Origin: an uncultured Tateyamaria sp.
GTDB taxonomy: Bacteria > Pseudomonadota > Alphaproteobacteria > Rhodobacterales > Rhodobacteraceae
Assembly: GCA_947501275.1 (NCBI GenBank)
Contig: CANMVD010000001.1
Span: 1,736,001-1,800,000 of the forward strand
DNA length: 64,000 nt
Direction: 5' to 3'
Shown here: positions 43,663 to 52,777 of the stretch, piece by piece
Layout of the letters: each line of letters opens with the position of its first letter
How positions within the stretch are numbered: the first letter of the stretch is position 1
Notes under the pieces: generated by a model
Databases searched by the model: none
What the model saw: the letters and a program-made list of their open reading frames with translations, nothing else
Told to the model about the DNA's origin: nothing
Made by a program: the position numbers and the translations under genes

Positions 43663-43999
43663 GGTCATGCTCCTCATCTCGGATATCTCGATCCGCACAG
43701 CATTCGGTCAGAAGGAAATTTGACAATTCCTGCACTTCGTCAAAGGCAACGGCCGCGCAGATGATTGACCGGCCTTGGCGGGCTTGCGTCACGAGACCTG
43801 CGCTTGACAGGATCTTGACGTGATGGGTCAGGGTGGATCCGGTCACACCAGTGCGTGTGCCGAGTGTGCCGATGCTCAGACCTTCGGGGCCCGCGCGCAC
43901 CAATGTGCGTAAAACCGAAAGGCGCTGTTCTGATCCTAATGCAGCAAAGGCAGATGCCGCGCGGGTCAGATCGAGGGGAAAGGGCGAATCCATTTTCAT
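43655..43999 (-). CDS. ArsR-family transcriptional repressor
   Basis: The 114-residue protein is a winged-helix ArsR/SmtB regulator, with LSIGTLGTRTGVTGSTLTHHVKIL as the helix-turn-helix region (about residues 40-63). A C-terminal tail has the cysteine pair LLTECCADRD and an acidic EEHDHG end that could bind metal. It should repress its own promoter and the permease that overlaps its end. Two similar dyads lie immediately upstream of its start. The first ATG (43999) has no clear ribosome site; a second ATG at 43993 is possible. Confidence 0.87.
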   Translation of the reverse strand: MKMDSPFPLDLTRAASAFAALGSEQRLSVLRTLVRAGPEGLSIGTLGTRTGVTGSTLTHHVKILSSAGLVTQARQGRSIICAAVAFDEVQELSNFLLTECCADRDIRDEEHDHG

Positions 44000-44019
44000 A
44001 TTTCTAGAATTATAGAAAT
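44000..44019. promoter_or_regulatory. ArsR-type operator, site 1
   Basis: ATTTCTA and TAGAAAT form a perfect 7-bp dyad with a 6-bp spacer, abutting the arsR start codon. It matches the second dyad 40 bp upstream in arm pattern and spacer length. Binding by the adjacent repressor would block arsR expression. Confidence 0.6.
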
Positions 44020-44039
44020 AATGTCAGCACGCAAGAGTT

Positions 44040-44059
44040 ATTTCGATAAACGTCGAAAT
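44040..44059. promoter_or_regulatory. ArsR-type operator, site 2
   Basis: ATTTCGA and TCGAAAT form a second perfect 7-bp dyad with a 6-bp spacer. Its centre is exactly 40 bp from that of site 1, about four helical turns, so two repressor dimers could bind the same face. It lies 38 bp before the divergent UDG-family gene. Confidence 0.6.
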
Positions 44060-44096
44060 GTTGCCAAAGCGACCTGACAAGACTAGCTGCTCGTGA

Positions 44097-44678
44097 ATGA
44101 CTTTGCCTGACGATATTCGTGCGTGCCAGATCTGTGCTGAGCGTTTTGCTGCAACGGAGACGGGTCACGCGCCACGGCCGGTGGTCTGGTTCAAGCCGGG
44201 CGCGCGTATCTTGATTGCCGGGCAAGCGCCGGGGGCGCGCGTGCACGCCTCAGGTCAGCCGTTTACAGATCCATCCGGTGATCGGTTGCGCGACTGGATG
44301 GGGGTGGATGAAGACACATTCTATGACCGCTCCAAAGTCGCGATTGTGCCGATGGCCTTCTGTTTTCCCGGATACGATGCGAAAGGGTCTGACCGTCCCC
44401 CACCCAAGATTTGCGCCAAAACATGGCGCAATCCTGTGATGGACTACGTGGGCGACGTCCCCCTTGTGTTGTTGATCGGTGGCTATGCACAAAGCTGGCA
44501 CTTGGGAGCCAAGTTGGGGGTCACAGAGACCGCCGCCGCTTGGCGCGACCATGCGCCGTCTGCCTTTGCCTTGCCTCATCCGTCGTGGCGCAATACCGGT
44601 TGGTTGAAGAAAAATCCGTGGTTCGAGGCAGAGGTGCTGCCCGCGCTGCGCGCCCGGATCAAGGAGATACTGGCATGA
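44097..44678 (+). CDS. Uracil-DNA glycosylase superfamily protein
   Basis: The 193-residue protein has motif A as LIAGQAPGARVHASGQPFTDPSGDRLRDW near residues 39-67 and motif B as LPHPSWRNTGW near residues 160-170. The pattern ties it to the UDG superfamily. The usual first-motif form of family 4 (GEAPG) is replaced by GQAPG, so a glycosylase activity on uracil is not assured. No [4Fe-4S] cysteine set is complete. It is divergent from arsR and overlaps the SseB gene at its 3' end (ATGA). Confidence 0.78.
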   Translation: MTLPDDIRACQICAERFAATETGHAPRPVVWFKPGARILIAGQAPGARVHASGQPFTDPSGDRLRDWMGVDEDTFYDRSKVAIVPMAFCFPGYDAKGSDRPPPKICAKTWRNPVMDYVGDVPLVLLIGGYAQSWHLGAKLGVTETAAAWRDHAPSAFALPHPSWRNTGWLKKNPWFEAEVLPALRARIKEILA

Positions 44679-45463
44679 CCAAGACGGCTTTGGATACCGC
44701 ACATGCCGCAATGGCCGAGGCGCCTGCCGATGACAAACTCAGGCTGCGATTCTTTGAGCGGCTGGGAGATGCTGAGCTGTTTTTGCTGCTCGAAGGCGAA
44801 GCAGTCGCGGATCAGATTTCACCACAGGTGTTTGATCCGGGTACAGGTGCGATGGTGTTGGTTTTTGACCGAGAGGAGCGGCTGACGCAATTTGTGGGTG
44901 CCGCAGCACCCTATGCCGCACTGTCGGGCCGTGTTGTCGCCGAGTTGCTGGCCAGCGAAGGCTTGGGGTTGGGGCTTAATCTGGACGTGGCCCCATCATC
45001 ATTTCTGTTGGACGCGGATGGGGTTGCCTGGTTGGCGCAGACACTGCGCAATGCACCCGATGCGGTTGAGGCGCGTCTTGCGGAACTGGTGGCACCTGCT
45101 GGCTTGCCCGACGATTTGATCCGCGCGCTGGATACCAAACTCGCCACTGCCACCGGTTTGGCGCAAATGGCCTATCTTGCAGGAACAATCGATAGCACCG
45201 GGGCGCGTGGTCATATGCTGGCCTTTGTGGGGGCAACGCCGGAGGCAGATGGTGCGCTGACACAAGCCGTCGCCGAAGCGCTGACATTTTCGGGGATAGA
45301 GGCGGGCGCGCTGGATGTTGCGTTTTTTGATGCGCGTGATCCGATTGCAGAGCGTTTGGCCCGTGTGGGGTTGCGATTTGATCTGCCACAGCCTGCATTG
45401 GTGGCTGCCCCGCGTGTGCCTGCCCCGGGAATGGACCCGGAACGCCCGCCCAAACTGCGCTAG
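44675..45463 (+). CDS. SseB-family protein
   Basis: The 262-residue protein is soluble and contains two SseB-like regions. The first has FERLGDAELFLLLEGEAVADQISP, near residues 22-45, and VLVFDREERLTQF follows. The SseB family name comes from a Salmonella protein of that symbol in sulfur metabolism; in this setting no role is known. It shares four bases with the UDG-family stop, so the two are translationally coupled. A proline-rich tail ends the protein. Confidence 0.75.
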   Translation: MTKTALDTAHAAMAEAPADDKLRLRFFERLGDAELFLLLEGEAVADQISPQVFDPGTGAMVLVFDREERLTQFVGAAAPYAALSGRVVAELLASEGLGLGLNLDVAPSSFLLDADGVAWLAQTLRNAPDAVEARLAELVAPAGLPDDLIRALDTKLATATGLAQMAYLAGTIDSTGARGHMLAFVGATPEADGALTQAVAEALTFSGIEAGALDVAFFDARDPIAERLARVGLRFDLPQPALVAAPRVPAPGMDPERPPKLR

Positions 45464-45608
45464 TGTTATGGCATGGATCACGCATTTCGGCATTTGGTCA
45501 CATCGGCGCGAGGCGGCCTGATATGCTGGACAGATCGCCGCTATGTGCTCATCATCCGCAGGACATTGTCGGGCCGCGGACCGTTTTGAACACAAGGATG
45601 AGATCCAC

Positions 45609-46136
45609 ATGCTGAACCGCTTTACGCTGACACTTGCCGCCGCCGCAAGCGCGCTGACATTTGCCACATCTGCCTTTGCAGGCGACCAGTACATCGATGG
45701 CACCGGCTTTGCCGTGTCGGGCTATGACGTGGTTGCCTATTTCGGACTGGATCAAAGCCCGGTCGGCCAGAGCCAGCCAGCGGGTGTTCCGGGCAAGGCC
45801 GCGATTACCGCCGAATACAATGGCGCGACCTTTGCGTTCTCGACCGAAGAGAACCGGGATCTGTTTGTTGCTGATCCGGCCAAGTATGCGCCCCAATACG
45901 ATGGGCATTGTGCCTATGGTGTGGCGCAAGGTGGCAAGGTACCCGCCAACCCGAACTTGTGGCGCATTATCGATGACAAGCTTTACCTCAACATCACAAA
46001 GAACGTTGTCGGTTTCTGGGAAGAGGACATTCCCGGCAATTTGAGCAAATCCACCACCAACTGGGCTTCGCTGGATCCGCAGCCTGCGTCCGATCGCCCG
46101 GTGCCGCAGTTCACCAGTTCTGCCCCGAAGAGCTGA
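45609..46136 (+). CDS. Exported YHS-domain protein
   Basis: The 175-residue protein has a signal peptide (residues 1-24, ending SAFA). The YHS-like part begins with VSGYDVVAYFGLDQSPVGQS and continues to FAFSTEENRDLFVADPAKYAPQYDGHCAYGVAQG, near residues 76-109. YHS domains are small, often metal-binding modules with Cys/His ligands. It is probably periplasmic. It sits one base before the rhodanese gene, so the two may work together in thiol or metal chemistry; this is inferred from position only. Confidence 0.8.
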   Translation: MLNRFTLTLAAAASALTFATSAFAGDQYIDGTGFAVSGYDVVAYFGLDQSPVGQSQPAGVPGKAAITAEYNGATFAFSTEENRDLFVADPAKYAPQYDGHCAYGVAQGGKVPANPNLWRIIDDKLYLNITKNVVGFWEEDIPGNLSKSTTNWASLDPQPASDRPVPQFTSSAPKS

Positions 46137-46137
46137 T

Positions 46138-46650
46138 ATGTCATTGGATCCGAAACAGACGCCCCCATCTGATCCGGCCTCATCCTCGGCGCGTATGACG
46201 CGTCGGGGTTTTGGCCTTTTGGGTGCTGGGGCAGTTGTCGGCGGCACCGTGTTTGCGGCGCGCTGGTTCAATATCTCGGCCGAGGCTGGTGTCGAGGGAA
46301 CCTTGAGCACGCCTGACGCACATTCAGCGGCGGTGAGCGGTGCGGTTGTGCTGATCGATATCCGCCGCCCGGATGAATGGAGCGGTACGGGGGTCGGTGA
46401 AGGCGCTGTGCCGATTGACATGCGCCGTGACGATTTCACAGACGAATTGCTTAAGGTGACGGGGGGCCGGACGGACAGGCCTGTCGCTTTGATTTGTGCC
46501 CGTGGCGTGCGTTCACGCCGTATGACACAGCGTCTGACGCAAGCTGGCTTTACCAACATCATAGACGTCCCTGAAGGTATGTTGGGATCAGGTGCCGGTC
46601 CGGGATGGTTGAAGCGTGGCTTGCCCACCGTGGCGTGGAGCGCCAACTGA
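46138..46650 (+). CDS. Membrane-attached or exported rhodanese-like protein
   Basis: The 170-residue protein has an RRGFGLLGAGAVVGGTVF segment (residues 21-38) that reads as a Tat-type signal or a membrane anchor. A rhodanese domain follows with LIDIRRPDEWSGTG and the active loop ICARGVRSRRM, where Cys is the likely sulfur carrier. It follows the YHS gene by one base. Sulfur-transfer or sulfide handling outside the cytoplasm is a reasonable guess from the fold. A strong hairpin closes the transcript. Confidence 0.85.
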   Translation: MSLDPKQTPPSDPASSSARMTRRGFGLLGAGAVVGGTVFAARWFNISAEAGVEGTLSTPDAHSAAVSGAVVLIDIRRPDEWSGTGVGEGAVPIDMRRDDFTDELLKVTGGRTDRPVALICARGVRSRRMTQRLTQAGFTNIIDVPEGMLGSGAGPGWLKRGLPTVAWSAN

Positions 46651-46652
46651 GA

Positions 46653-46702
46653 GGTCGGCGCGCGCTCTGTTTGCCGTTGGCAAAGGCGCCCGCCCGCCGA
46701 CC
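46653..46702. terminator. Bidirectional hairpin between convergent genes
   Basis: Outer arms GGTCGGCG (46653-46660) and CGCCGACC (46695-46702) enclose an inner perfect stem TTTGCC-GTT-GGCAAA (46670-46684). It fills the 60 bp between the rhodanese stop and the opgH stop, so it can serve both strands. T-runs are weak. Confidence 0.5.
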
Positions 46703-46710
46703 CACATCAT

Positions 46711-48606
46711 CTATTCCGCGGCTATGTCGACTGCGTTGATGCGTGCGCGCATGTCTGCCCGTGCGGCCCGCGCGCCAATCACGATTGCGGGTTCGCGTAA
46801 AGTGAGTGGGCTGTCGAGACGGAATGCCGCTGGTGCACGGTTTTTTAGGTTCACTGCACTGAGGGCGGAAAGCGGTACTGCACAGATCAGGCTAACCATG
46901 ATCGGCGCCAACCACCAAGATACCATGCCGCTGACAAGGCCGATCAGGAGCAGCGCGCCGATGACCGTTTCGAGCCAGTGGAATTTCAGCAGGGCCGCCA
47001 GCGGGTAGGCGCGCGCGTCGCGTTGCTGTGGCGCCCAGCCTGAGTGCAGCCCACACATCGAACGCACAACGGCGCGGGTTTGTTGAATCATCATGATCGG
47101 TGCATATGCGATGGACAGGGCCACCTCGATCAGGACGGCAATCAGGAACGACCGGCGTCCGCCAAACAGACGTACCGCTGTCCGGTTGGACGAGATCAGC
47201 GCAGCACTTGTCAACTTGGGCAGCAGCAGCATGCCGTACATCACGGCCAGAAAAATTGCGCTGTCGATATGCGTCATCGCTGGTGGCCAATTCGGGAAGA
47301 GGGGATTGGCCTCGCTGAAGTAGGTGATCACGTTGGTTTGTGCATCCCGCCCCAGCAGCGCCCAGAATGCCAACAGGATGAACCATGCTGGAGACATCAG
47401 GTATGCGGCCGCACCCTGGAACAGATGGAACCGGCTGATCGGGTGCAAGCCGCGTGTCGCCAGCAAGCGCAAGTGTTGCAGATTGCCGCGACACCAGCGT
47501 GCATCGCGCAGAACGTAATCGATCAATGTTCCGGGAGTTTCTTCAAAGCTGCCCGACAGGCGCGGCAGAAACCGGACGTGCCAGCCCGCACGTCGCAGCA
47601 GTGAGGCCTCTACAAAATCATGGCTCATGATCACGCCACTGTTGCCCATGATCCCCTGCAAATGCGGCAAACCTGCCGAGGAGGCGAAAGCCCGTGTGCG
47701 GATAATTGCGTTATGCCCCCAGTAGTTGCCTTCGTCCCGCGACCAATGGGCCAGCCCTTCGGCCAGCAGCCAGCCGTAAGCTACGTTGGAGAACTGCTGC
47801 ATCCGGGCAAAGAGAGTTTCGGCGCCAATCAGTTGCGGGAAACTTTGGATCAAACCGGCCTTGGGATCAGCGGCAAGTTCGCAGGCCAGACGGTGGATTG
47901 TACGGCCGGCCATGAGGCTGTCGGCATCAAGCACCAACATTGCCTCAAATGCGGCGCCCCAACCCGTGATCCAGTCCACGAGGTTGCCTATTTTCTTGTC
48001 TATGTTCTGTGATCTGCGGCGGTAGTGCACTGCAACATTTGCTGGCGCGGTTGCGCGCAAGCTCTGGAACGCCTGCCATTCCTGCGCTGCTATACCGGGA
48101 TCTTGTGTGTCGCTGAGGACAAACAGCGTGTAGTTGTGCCCGCTAGGTTGCCGCACCAGATCAGACAGCATGGCGGATGCATTTCCGAACACGTCCCAAG
48201 GCACTTCGTTATAAATGGGCACCAGCAATGCCACGTCGATTGGTTTGACGTCGGGTGGGGGGCCTGCGGGGTCAAGCCGACTTGCCACACCAACACCAAC
48301 TGTCGATACGGCCAGGGTAACCCATACGAAGGTTGCGCCGATCAATCCCAGCAGAATGTATTCCAATACGCTCATGCCACCGGCAGCAAACAGCGTTGAC
48401 AGCCCCCAGATCATGGTTGCCGTGATCAACAGTGCCGGCAGGAAAACGGCGATACGCCAAACCGGATCTCGTGGCGGCCGTGGACTGTGATTCACATCGG
48501 GCGCACGGGAAAAATCCTGTTTCGGCATTTCCAACGGCGCGCGCGCTGGCATGTCCGCAAATGTGGGCGCGTGTTCGGTCAAGTGCGCGTCCACCGATAA
48601 AGCCAT
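46711..48606 (-). CDS. opgH: Glucan biosynthesis glucosyltransferase OpgH
   Basis: This 631-residue inner-membrane enzyme polymerises beta-glucan for osmoregulated periplasmic glucans. It has N-terminal and C-terminal membrane helices. The cytoplasmic GT2 domain includes LVPIYNEVPWDVFG near residues 110-123, VLDADSLMAGRTI and RDARWCRGNLQHLR, the RxxRW acceptor motif. Its start overlaps opgG by 28 bp. In the opgC-opgG-opgH order the chain is made by OpgH, shaped by OpgG and substituted by OpgC. It is somewhat shorter than the E. coli protein, as is normal here. Confidence 0.94.
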   Translation of the reverse strand: MALSVDAHLTEHAPTFADMPARAPLEMPKQDFSRAPDVNHSPRPPRDPVWRIAVFLPALLITATMIWGLSTLFAAGGMSVLEYILLGLIGATFVWVTLAVSTVGVGVASRLDPAGPPPDVKPIDVALLVPIYNEVPWDVFGNASAMLSDLVRQPSGHNYTLFVLSDTQDPGIAAQEWQAFQSLRATAPANVAVHYRRRSQNIDKKIGNLVDWITGWGAAFEAMLVLDADSLMAGRTIHRLACELAADPKAGLIQSFPQLIGAETLFARMQQFSNVAYGWLLAEGLAHWSRDEGNYWGHNAIIRTRAFASSAGLPHLQGIMGNSGVIMSHDFVEASLLRRAGWHVRFLPRLSGSFEETPGTLIDYVLRDARWCRGNLQHLRLLATRGLHPISRFHLFQGAAAYLMSPAWFILLAFWALLGRDAQTNVITYFSEANPLFPNWPPAMTHIDSAIFLAVMYGMLLLPKLTSAALISSNRTAVRLFGGRRSFLIAVLIEVALSIAYAPIMMIQQTRAVVRSMCGLHSGWAPQQRDARAYPLAALLKFHWLETVIGALLLIGLVSGMVSWWLAPIMVSLICAVPLSALSAVNLKNRAPAAFRLDSPLTLREPAIVIGARAARADMRARINAVDIAAE

Positions 48607-50123
48607 ACTTCGCTGAGCGGCGCGCCATCCATGCGCAACTGGGCGCGGAATTCGGCCCAGTTGGCCTCGCCCGGTGTGAAAGTGAAGGCAAGGCGCGGGC
48701 CACCCGTCATGGGGTTGCGTTGAATGACACCTTCGGTCACCTCGCCTGCGCTTGAGCGCACAAGGCGGTCAATGCGGCTGAGGTCTTCGGGAACGTGCTC
48801 AGCGTCTTCAAAGTCGATGGCGAAAATGCGACCACCTTCGGGGCGTCCACCGGCTGCGGTATTGAGCACCCGCAAAGGCATGGCCGCCTTGGGTGCGGGG
48901 TCGCTGCCCCAGTCGAGACGATAGGTGAAGCGGTGTGATGTGCCTGCTTCGATATCCGCAGAGGGGCGCCAATAGGCGACAATGTTGTCGTAAATCTCGC
49001 GGTCTGTAGGGATTTCGACCAAAGACACGCTGCCGCGTCCCCATCCTTCGCCGGGCGTCACCCAGAGGCCGGGGCGGCGATGATACAACGCCTCCAGATC
49101 ATTGAAATCTTCGAATTTGCGGGCGCGTTGCATCAGCCCAAAACCGCGTGGATTGTTGTCGCCAAAGGCGCTCATCTGCAAGGTCAAAGGGTTGGCCAAT
49201 GGTCGCCAGATCACTTCGCCCGCGCCGTTGTGGATCATCAGCCCGTCATTGTCGTGCACGGCGGGACGGAAATCGTCAAATCGTTGGCGGTCCATGTCGT
49301 CAAACATGAACATGGATGTGAGCGGTGCGATGCCCACATGGGTCATGGTCTGGCGGGCAAACACTTCGGCTTCGACCTGCATGGCAAGGGGTTGGCCCGG
49401 CGTGATTTCAAATCGGTAAGCCCCTGTGCAAGATGGACTGTCGAGCAGGGCGTGCAACACGATTGTGGCAGCGCCGGGCGCTGGGCGTTCCAACCAGAAG
49501 TGGGTGAAGTCGGGGAACTCCTCGCCCATCGGGTCGCCCGTTTTCAAGGCCAGACCGCGGGCAGACAGCCCGTAAATGTCGCCTGTGCCGATGCCGCGGA
49601 AATAGCTAGCCCCCTGGAAAACGGCGTATTCTTCGAAGATGCCGGGCTGGCGCAGCTCTGCGCGCAGACGCAGGCCGGAATAGCCCAGCGTGTCGTCGAT
49701 CGGAACGTCGGGGAATTTGTCGGTGGTGTCAAAGACTGCCAAGTCGAATTTCAGGGGGCGGGCCTGATCACCTTCGACGACGTAGGTGCGGATCGCTTGG
49801 GGGAAGTAGAGACCCGGGGGAAAGACGTCGATGCGTTGAGGTGCGTCAGAGCCTTCCCACAAGCCATTGCGGCTGTCGAACCAGATCTTGCGATACTGAT
49901 CATAGGTCAGATTGCGCCACTCTTCGGGGATCAAGGGACGCGGCGTGTAGTCGCGTGCGGCCATCTCGCGGGCCATGTCGATAACGTCCGACGGCGAAAA
50001 GGCAGTGGTATCGCCCAGTTGCAGGCCGGGCTCCAAAGCCTCTTCGGCAGAGGACTGCGCCCATGTCGTATGGGGCGCTGCGGCCAAGGTGGCCAGTGCA
50101 GCAATGAATTCGCGTCGTAACAT
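48579..50123 (-). CDS. opgG: Periplasmic glucan biosynthesis protein OpgG/OpgD family
   Basis: The 514-residue protein has a signal peptide (MLRREFIAALATLAAAPHTTWAQ); the RR may allow Tat export. Then come the family regions LTYDQYRKIWFDSRNGLW near residues 73-90, ASYFRGIGTGDIYGLSARGLA, and ALYHRRPGLWVTPGEGWGRGSVSLVEIP. OpgG-family proteins act on the newly made glucan in the periplasm. ATG 50123 shares its A with the opgC stop, so translation is coupled; the long upstream extension of this frame is a shadow of opgC. OpgD is a close alternative name. Confidence 0.94.
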   Translation of the reverse strand: MLRREFIAALATLAAAPHTTWAQSSAEEALEPGLQLGDTTAFSPSDVIDMAREMAARDYTPRPLIPEEWRNLTYDQYRKIWFDSRNGLWEGSDAPQRIDVFPPGLYFPQAIRTYVVEGDQARPLKFDLAVFDTTDKFPDVPIDDTLGYSGLRLRAELRQPGIFEEYAVFQGASYFRGIGTGDIYGLSARGLALKTGDPMGEEFPDFTHFWLERPAPGAATIVLHALLDSPSCTGAYRFEITPGQPLAMQVEAEVFARQTMTHVGIAPLTSMFMFDDMDRQRFDDFRPAVHDNDGLMIHNGAGEVIWRPLANPLTLQMSAFGDNNPRGFGLMQRARKFEDFNDLEALYHRRPGLWVTPGEGWGRGSVSLVEIPTDREIYDNIVAYWRPSADIEAGTSHRFTYRLDWGSDPAPKAAMPLRVLNTAAGGRPEGGRIFAIDFEDAEHVPEDLSRIDRLVRSSAGEVTEGVIQRNPMTGGPRLAFTFTPGEANWAEFRAQLRMDGAPLSEVWLYRWTRT

Positions 50124-51385
50124 CAGCGGCCCCCTTTTGGTTTCCAAGGCACAGATTTGAACCACCCGGCAAGATAGGCCGTGAGGATCAGGCAACCACA
50201 ACCAAACGCATTCACGGCCAAAACGGTTCCCGTTTCGCGCCCCAGCATGTCCATGGCAAAGCCGTTGAACCGGGCCACGAAGATCGACATCACAAAAACG
50301 GCGAGGGATTGCTGCCCGACCTTTAGAATGATCTGCAGGATGCGGTCCCAAACCCGCCCCAAGGCGCCAGCACCGGCACGGATCCTGTTACCTTTGTCCC
50401 CTGCGATCACCCACGCAAGGTAGGCCAGCGACAGGAATTGCACATAACGCAACAGGCCAAAGTCAGATTTGGAGATCCACTGGCGGTTCTCGACGCGCCA
50501 TTCGCGCGCCCACTCAAAGCCAAACTCTCGCACCCCGATATTGGAGAGCGGCACATTGGCCAGCACAATGAAGGCAGCGATGCCGATCAGGACTGTATTT
50601 ACCGGCGGCTTGGGTATCCAGCCGCGCATAAAGGCAAAGCCGGTGAAGAAGACAAGCTGCCAGCCAAAAGGATTGAGGAACCAGCGGCGCTGCCAGTCGT
50701 CACTGCCCACCCAAGGCTCGGCTGTAAAGTTGAGGTAGGGCAGGCCAAGGCTTTCCATGAACTTGCGCTGCGCAAAGAACCACAGGATCAGGCTGGCTGC
50801 CGCCAGAAGGCCAATGTGAACGCGCCCCAGAACGATGACAATGGGCATCATGGCGAGGATCACCATGTACATCGGCAGAATGTCGAACAGGTTCGGAACC
50901 CACTGCAATGTCATGAAGCGAAACAGCATATCAGGCGTTTGCCAAAGGTCCTCGGAATGCTCCACAAACAGCATCCAAAGGTTCAACTGGCCCCAGTAAT
51001 TGCGGGTCGTGGCATCCAGATTGGTCAGGAAGGCCAGCATGGCGGCCGTGGCAAAGAACAGCCCGATATGGGCCCAGTAGACCTGCCAGATGCGATATAT
51101 CACGCGCGCAGTGCCCAAGAGCCAACCGGCCCGGTCAAACGTGGCCCCAAAGGCGATGGCGCTGGCCATGCCCGAACAGAACACAAAGATTTCGGTGGCG
51201 TCGGAAAATCCAAAGCGCGCCGGGATCCAAGAGGTCAGAAAGTTACCGGGCGTGTGGGCAAAGAGGATGATGAACATGGCCAGACCCCGGAAGAAATCCA
51301 GACGGATATCGCGCACGCGGGCCGGATGGGCCTGCGCCGGCGCGGCTGCGGGTGCCACGGTCTGGGAAGGGTCAGCAAAGGTCAT
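50123..51385 (-). CDS. opgC: OpgC-family glucan-modifying acyltransferase
   Basis: The 420-residue protein has about ten hydrophobic helices and the OpgC opening RDIRLDFFRGLAMFIILFAHTPGN near residues 25-48. FVFCSGMASAIAFG and ILPMYMVILAMMPIVIVLGR are also typical. Members add succinyl or similar groups to periplasmic glucans, giving them negative charge. It heads the opgC-opgG-opgH unit on the minus strand. The donor group cannot be judged from the sequence. Confidence 0.92.
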   Translation of the reverse strand: MTFADPSQTVAPAAAPAQAHPARVRDIRLDFFRGLAMFIILFAHTPGNFLTSWIPARFGFSDATEIFVFCSGMASAIAFGATFDRAGWLLGTARVIYRIWQVYWAHIGLFFATAAMLAFLTNLDATTRNYWGQLNLWMLFVEHSEDLWQTPDMLFRFMTLQWVPNLFDILPMYMVILAMMPIVIVLGRVHIGLLAAASLILWFFAQRKFMESLGLPYLNFTAEPWVGSDDWQRRWFLNPFGWQLVFFTGFAFMRGWIPKPPVNTVLIGIAAFIVLANVPLSNIGVREFGFEWAREWRVENRQWISKSDFGLLRYVQFLSLAYLAWVIAGDKGNRIRAGAGALGRVWDRILQIILKVGQQSLAVFVMSIFVARFNGFAMDMLGRETGTVLAVNAFGCGCLILTAYLAGWFKSVPWKPKGGR

Positions 51386-51430
51386 GGCCGCTGTCTACTT
51401 GATCTTGAACAACAAAGTTAGCCCCGCATG

Positions 51431-52777
51431 TCACTGCGCGGGGATACGCCGCGCGTCGCTGATGCTTGCCAGACGCGTTGCCGAAAAACGATCAATGGCA
51501 CCAGCGCGGCGGGCAACACGGTCTTCCAGCAATGCTTCGGTCGCATCGACCATGCCAGCCCGCAGGCCTGCATCAATGGTCATGCGTTCAAACACGTCGC
51601 GTTGGGCGTGGCTGCCCCCGATCGTCTGCATGCCGGGACGGGCCGAGGCGAGGTTCTGAAATGCGGCATCATAGCGCCCTTCGGCGAATGCATTAAGGCC
51701 GGCCAAGGCGGCCTTGCCCGGATTGGCCACGCGAGCGGGCATTTCGCCTTGGCGCACCGCGTCCTGGGCAAAGCGCAGAGTCATCGCCTCTTGCGCTTCG
51801 GTCCGGCCAGCGGCGCACAGCGCCAATTGATAGTGCAGGTCGGCAAATACAACGCAGCCATCGTCGGTGCGGTGCTGGGCAAAGTCGGCCAGTTCGTCCC
51901 AGCGATCTCCAACATGTACGCCTTCCAGCTCAAGCCGCATGAGCAGCGAAGTGGCATTGGCAATATCGCGGTAATCGTCGGTCTTGTCGGCGCGGATCTG
52001 CTGATCGTAAAGCGCCATCACGATGTCCGTTTCGCCCCGGTCCAGATGCAGTAGCGCTTTGTGCCACCACACGTGGTATCGAAAGTTGTTGCAGTGATCC
52101 CATGCGCTCGTGTTGTTTTCGATCAGGGAAATGCCCTGATCCGGGCGCGATGTCATATCGTAGACGTGGGCCACGGCGTGCAGTCCCCATGCGTCGTCTC
52201 CCGCCAGTTCCAGACCGCGCAGGCCCGTCACTTCGGCGGCATCGTAATCGCCCGTTTCTTCCAGCGTGAAGGCATGGCAACCCAGCACATATCCTTCGAG
52301 GGCATGGCCCTTGTGTGCGTCCAACACGTTTTCGATGGAGCCGCGCATTCCCACGCCATCCCCGAGGATAAAGCGAACCGCGTGGCTGACCTTGGCTGAA
52401 AGTGTGTCGTTGGGCAGATCAGAAAGAACCCGCTCCATCGCCGCAATCGCGCCAGAGGGGCGACCATCAAGCCACTCACCCAAAGCACGCACCCACAAGC
52501 GTTCACGTGGAGATCCGCCGGCGCGGGCCAGTGCTGCGGTTGCGTCTTTGCCGGCTTGGTGGGCAACGTCCCAAAGTTCCTTGCGCCCCATCATCAGCGA
52601 AAACAGCCCCTTGGCCGCATAGCCCATGGCAAAGTCAGGCGCGCCCGACAGAACAGCACCCAAGTGCGTTGGGGTCGCGGTGCCGTGTGCCATGAAGGCG
52701 CGGATCATACCGTTCCATTCGTCGACGAGGGCCGGATCATCAAGACTGACCGGGGCCTGGCAAATGTCGTGCATCAT
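51431..52777 (-). CDS. TTC38-like tetratricopeptide repeat protein
   Basis: The 448-residue soluble protein is built of helical repeats with TPR character. It has HAFTLEETGDYDAAEVTGLRGLEL near residues 190-213, then WGLHAVAHVYDMTSRPDQGISLIE and HVWWHKALLHLDRGETDIVMALYD. These HxxAHxxxM and WHxALxxLxxG forms match TTC38-type proteins. TPR units usually bind other proteins, but no partner is known. ATG 52777 is preceded by AAAGG at about ten bases. It is alone between opgC and the CoA-transferase gene. Confidence 0.82.
   Translation of the reverse strand: MMHDICQAPVSLDDPALVDEWNGMIRAFMAHGTATPTHLGAVLSGAPDFAMGYAAKGLFSLMMGRKELWDVAHQAGKDATAALARAGGSPRERLWVRALGEWLDGRPSGAIAAMERVLSDLPNDTLSAKVSHAVRFILGDGVGMRGSIENVLDAHKGHALEGYVLGCHAFTLEETGDYDAAEVTGLRGLELAGDDAWGLHAVAHVYDMTSRPDQGISLIENNTSAWDHCNNFRYHVWWHKALLHLDRGETDIVMALYDQQIRADKTDDYRDIANATSLLMRLELEGVHVGDRWDELADFAQHRTDDGCVVFADLHYQLALCAAGRTEAQEAMTLRFAQDAVRQGEMPARVANPGKAALAGLNAFAEGRYDAAFQNLASARPGMQTIGGSHAQRDVFERMTIDAGLRAGMVDATEALLEDRVARRAGAIDRFSATRLASISDARRIPAQ

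Noticed and set aside
50438-51421. Frame of 327 codons opposite opgC
   Set aside because: It is highly charged and opposite a ten-helix membrane protein gene, so it is the expected antisense shadow.
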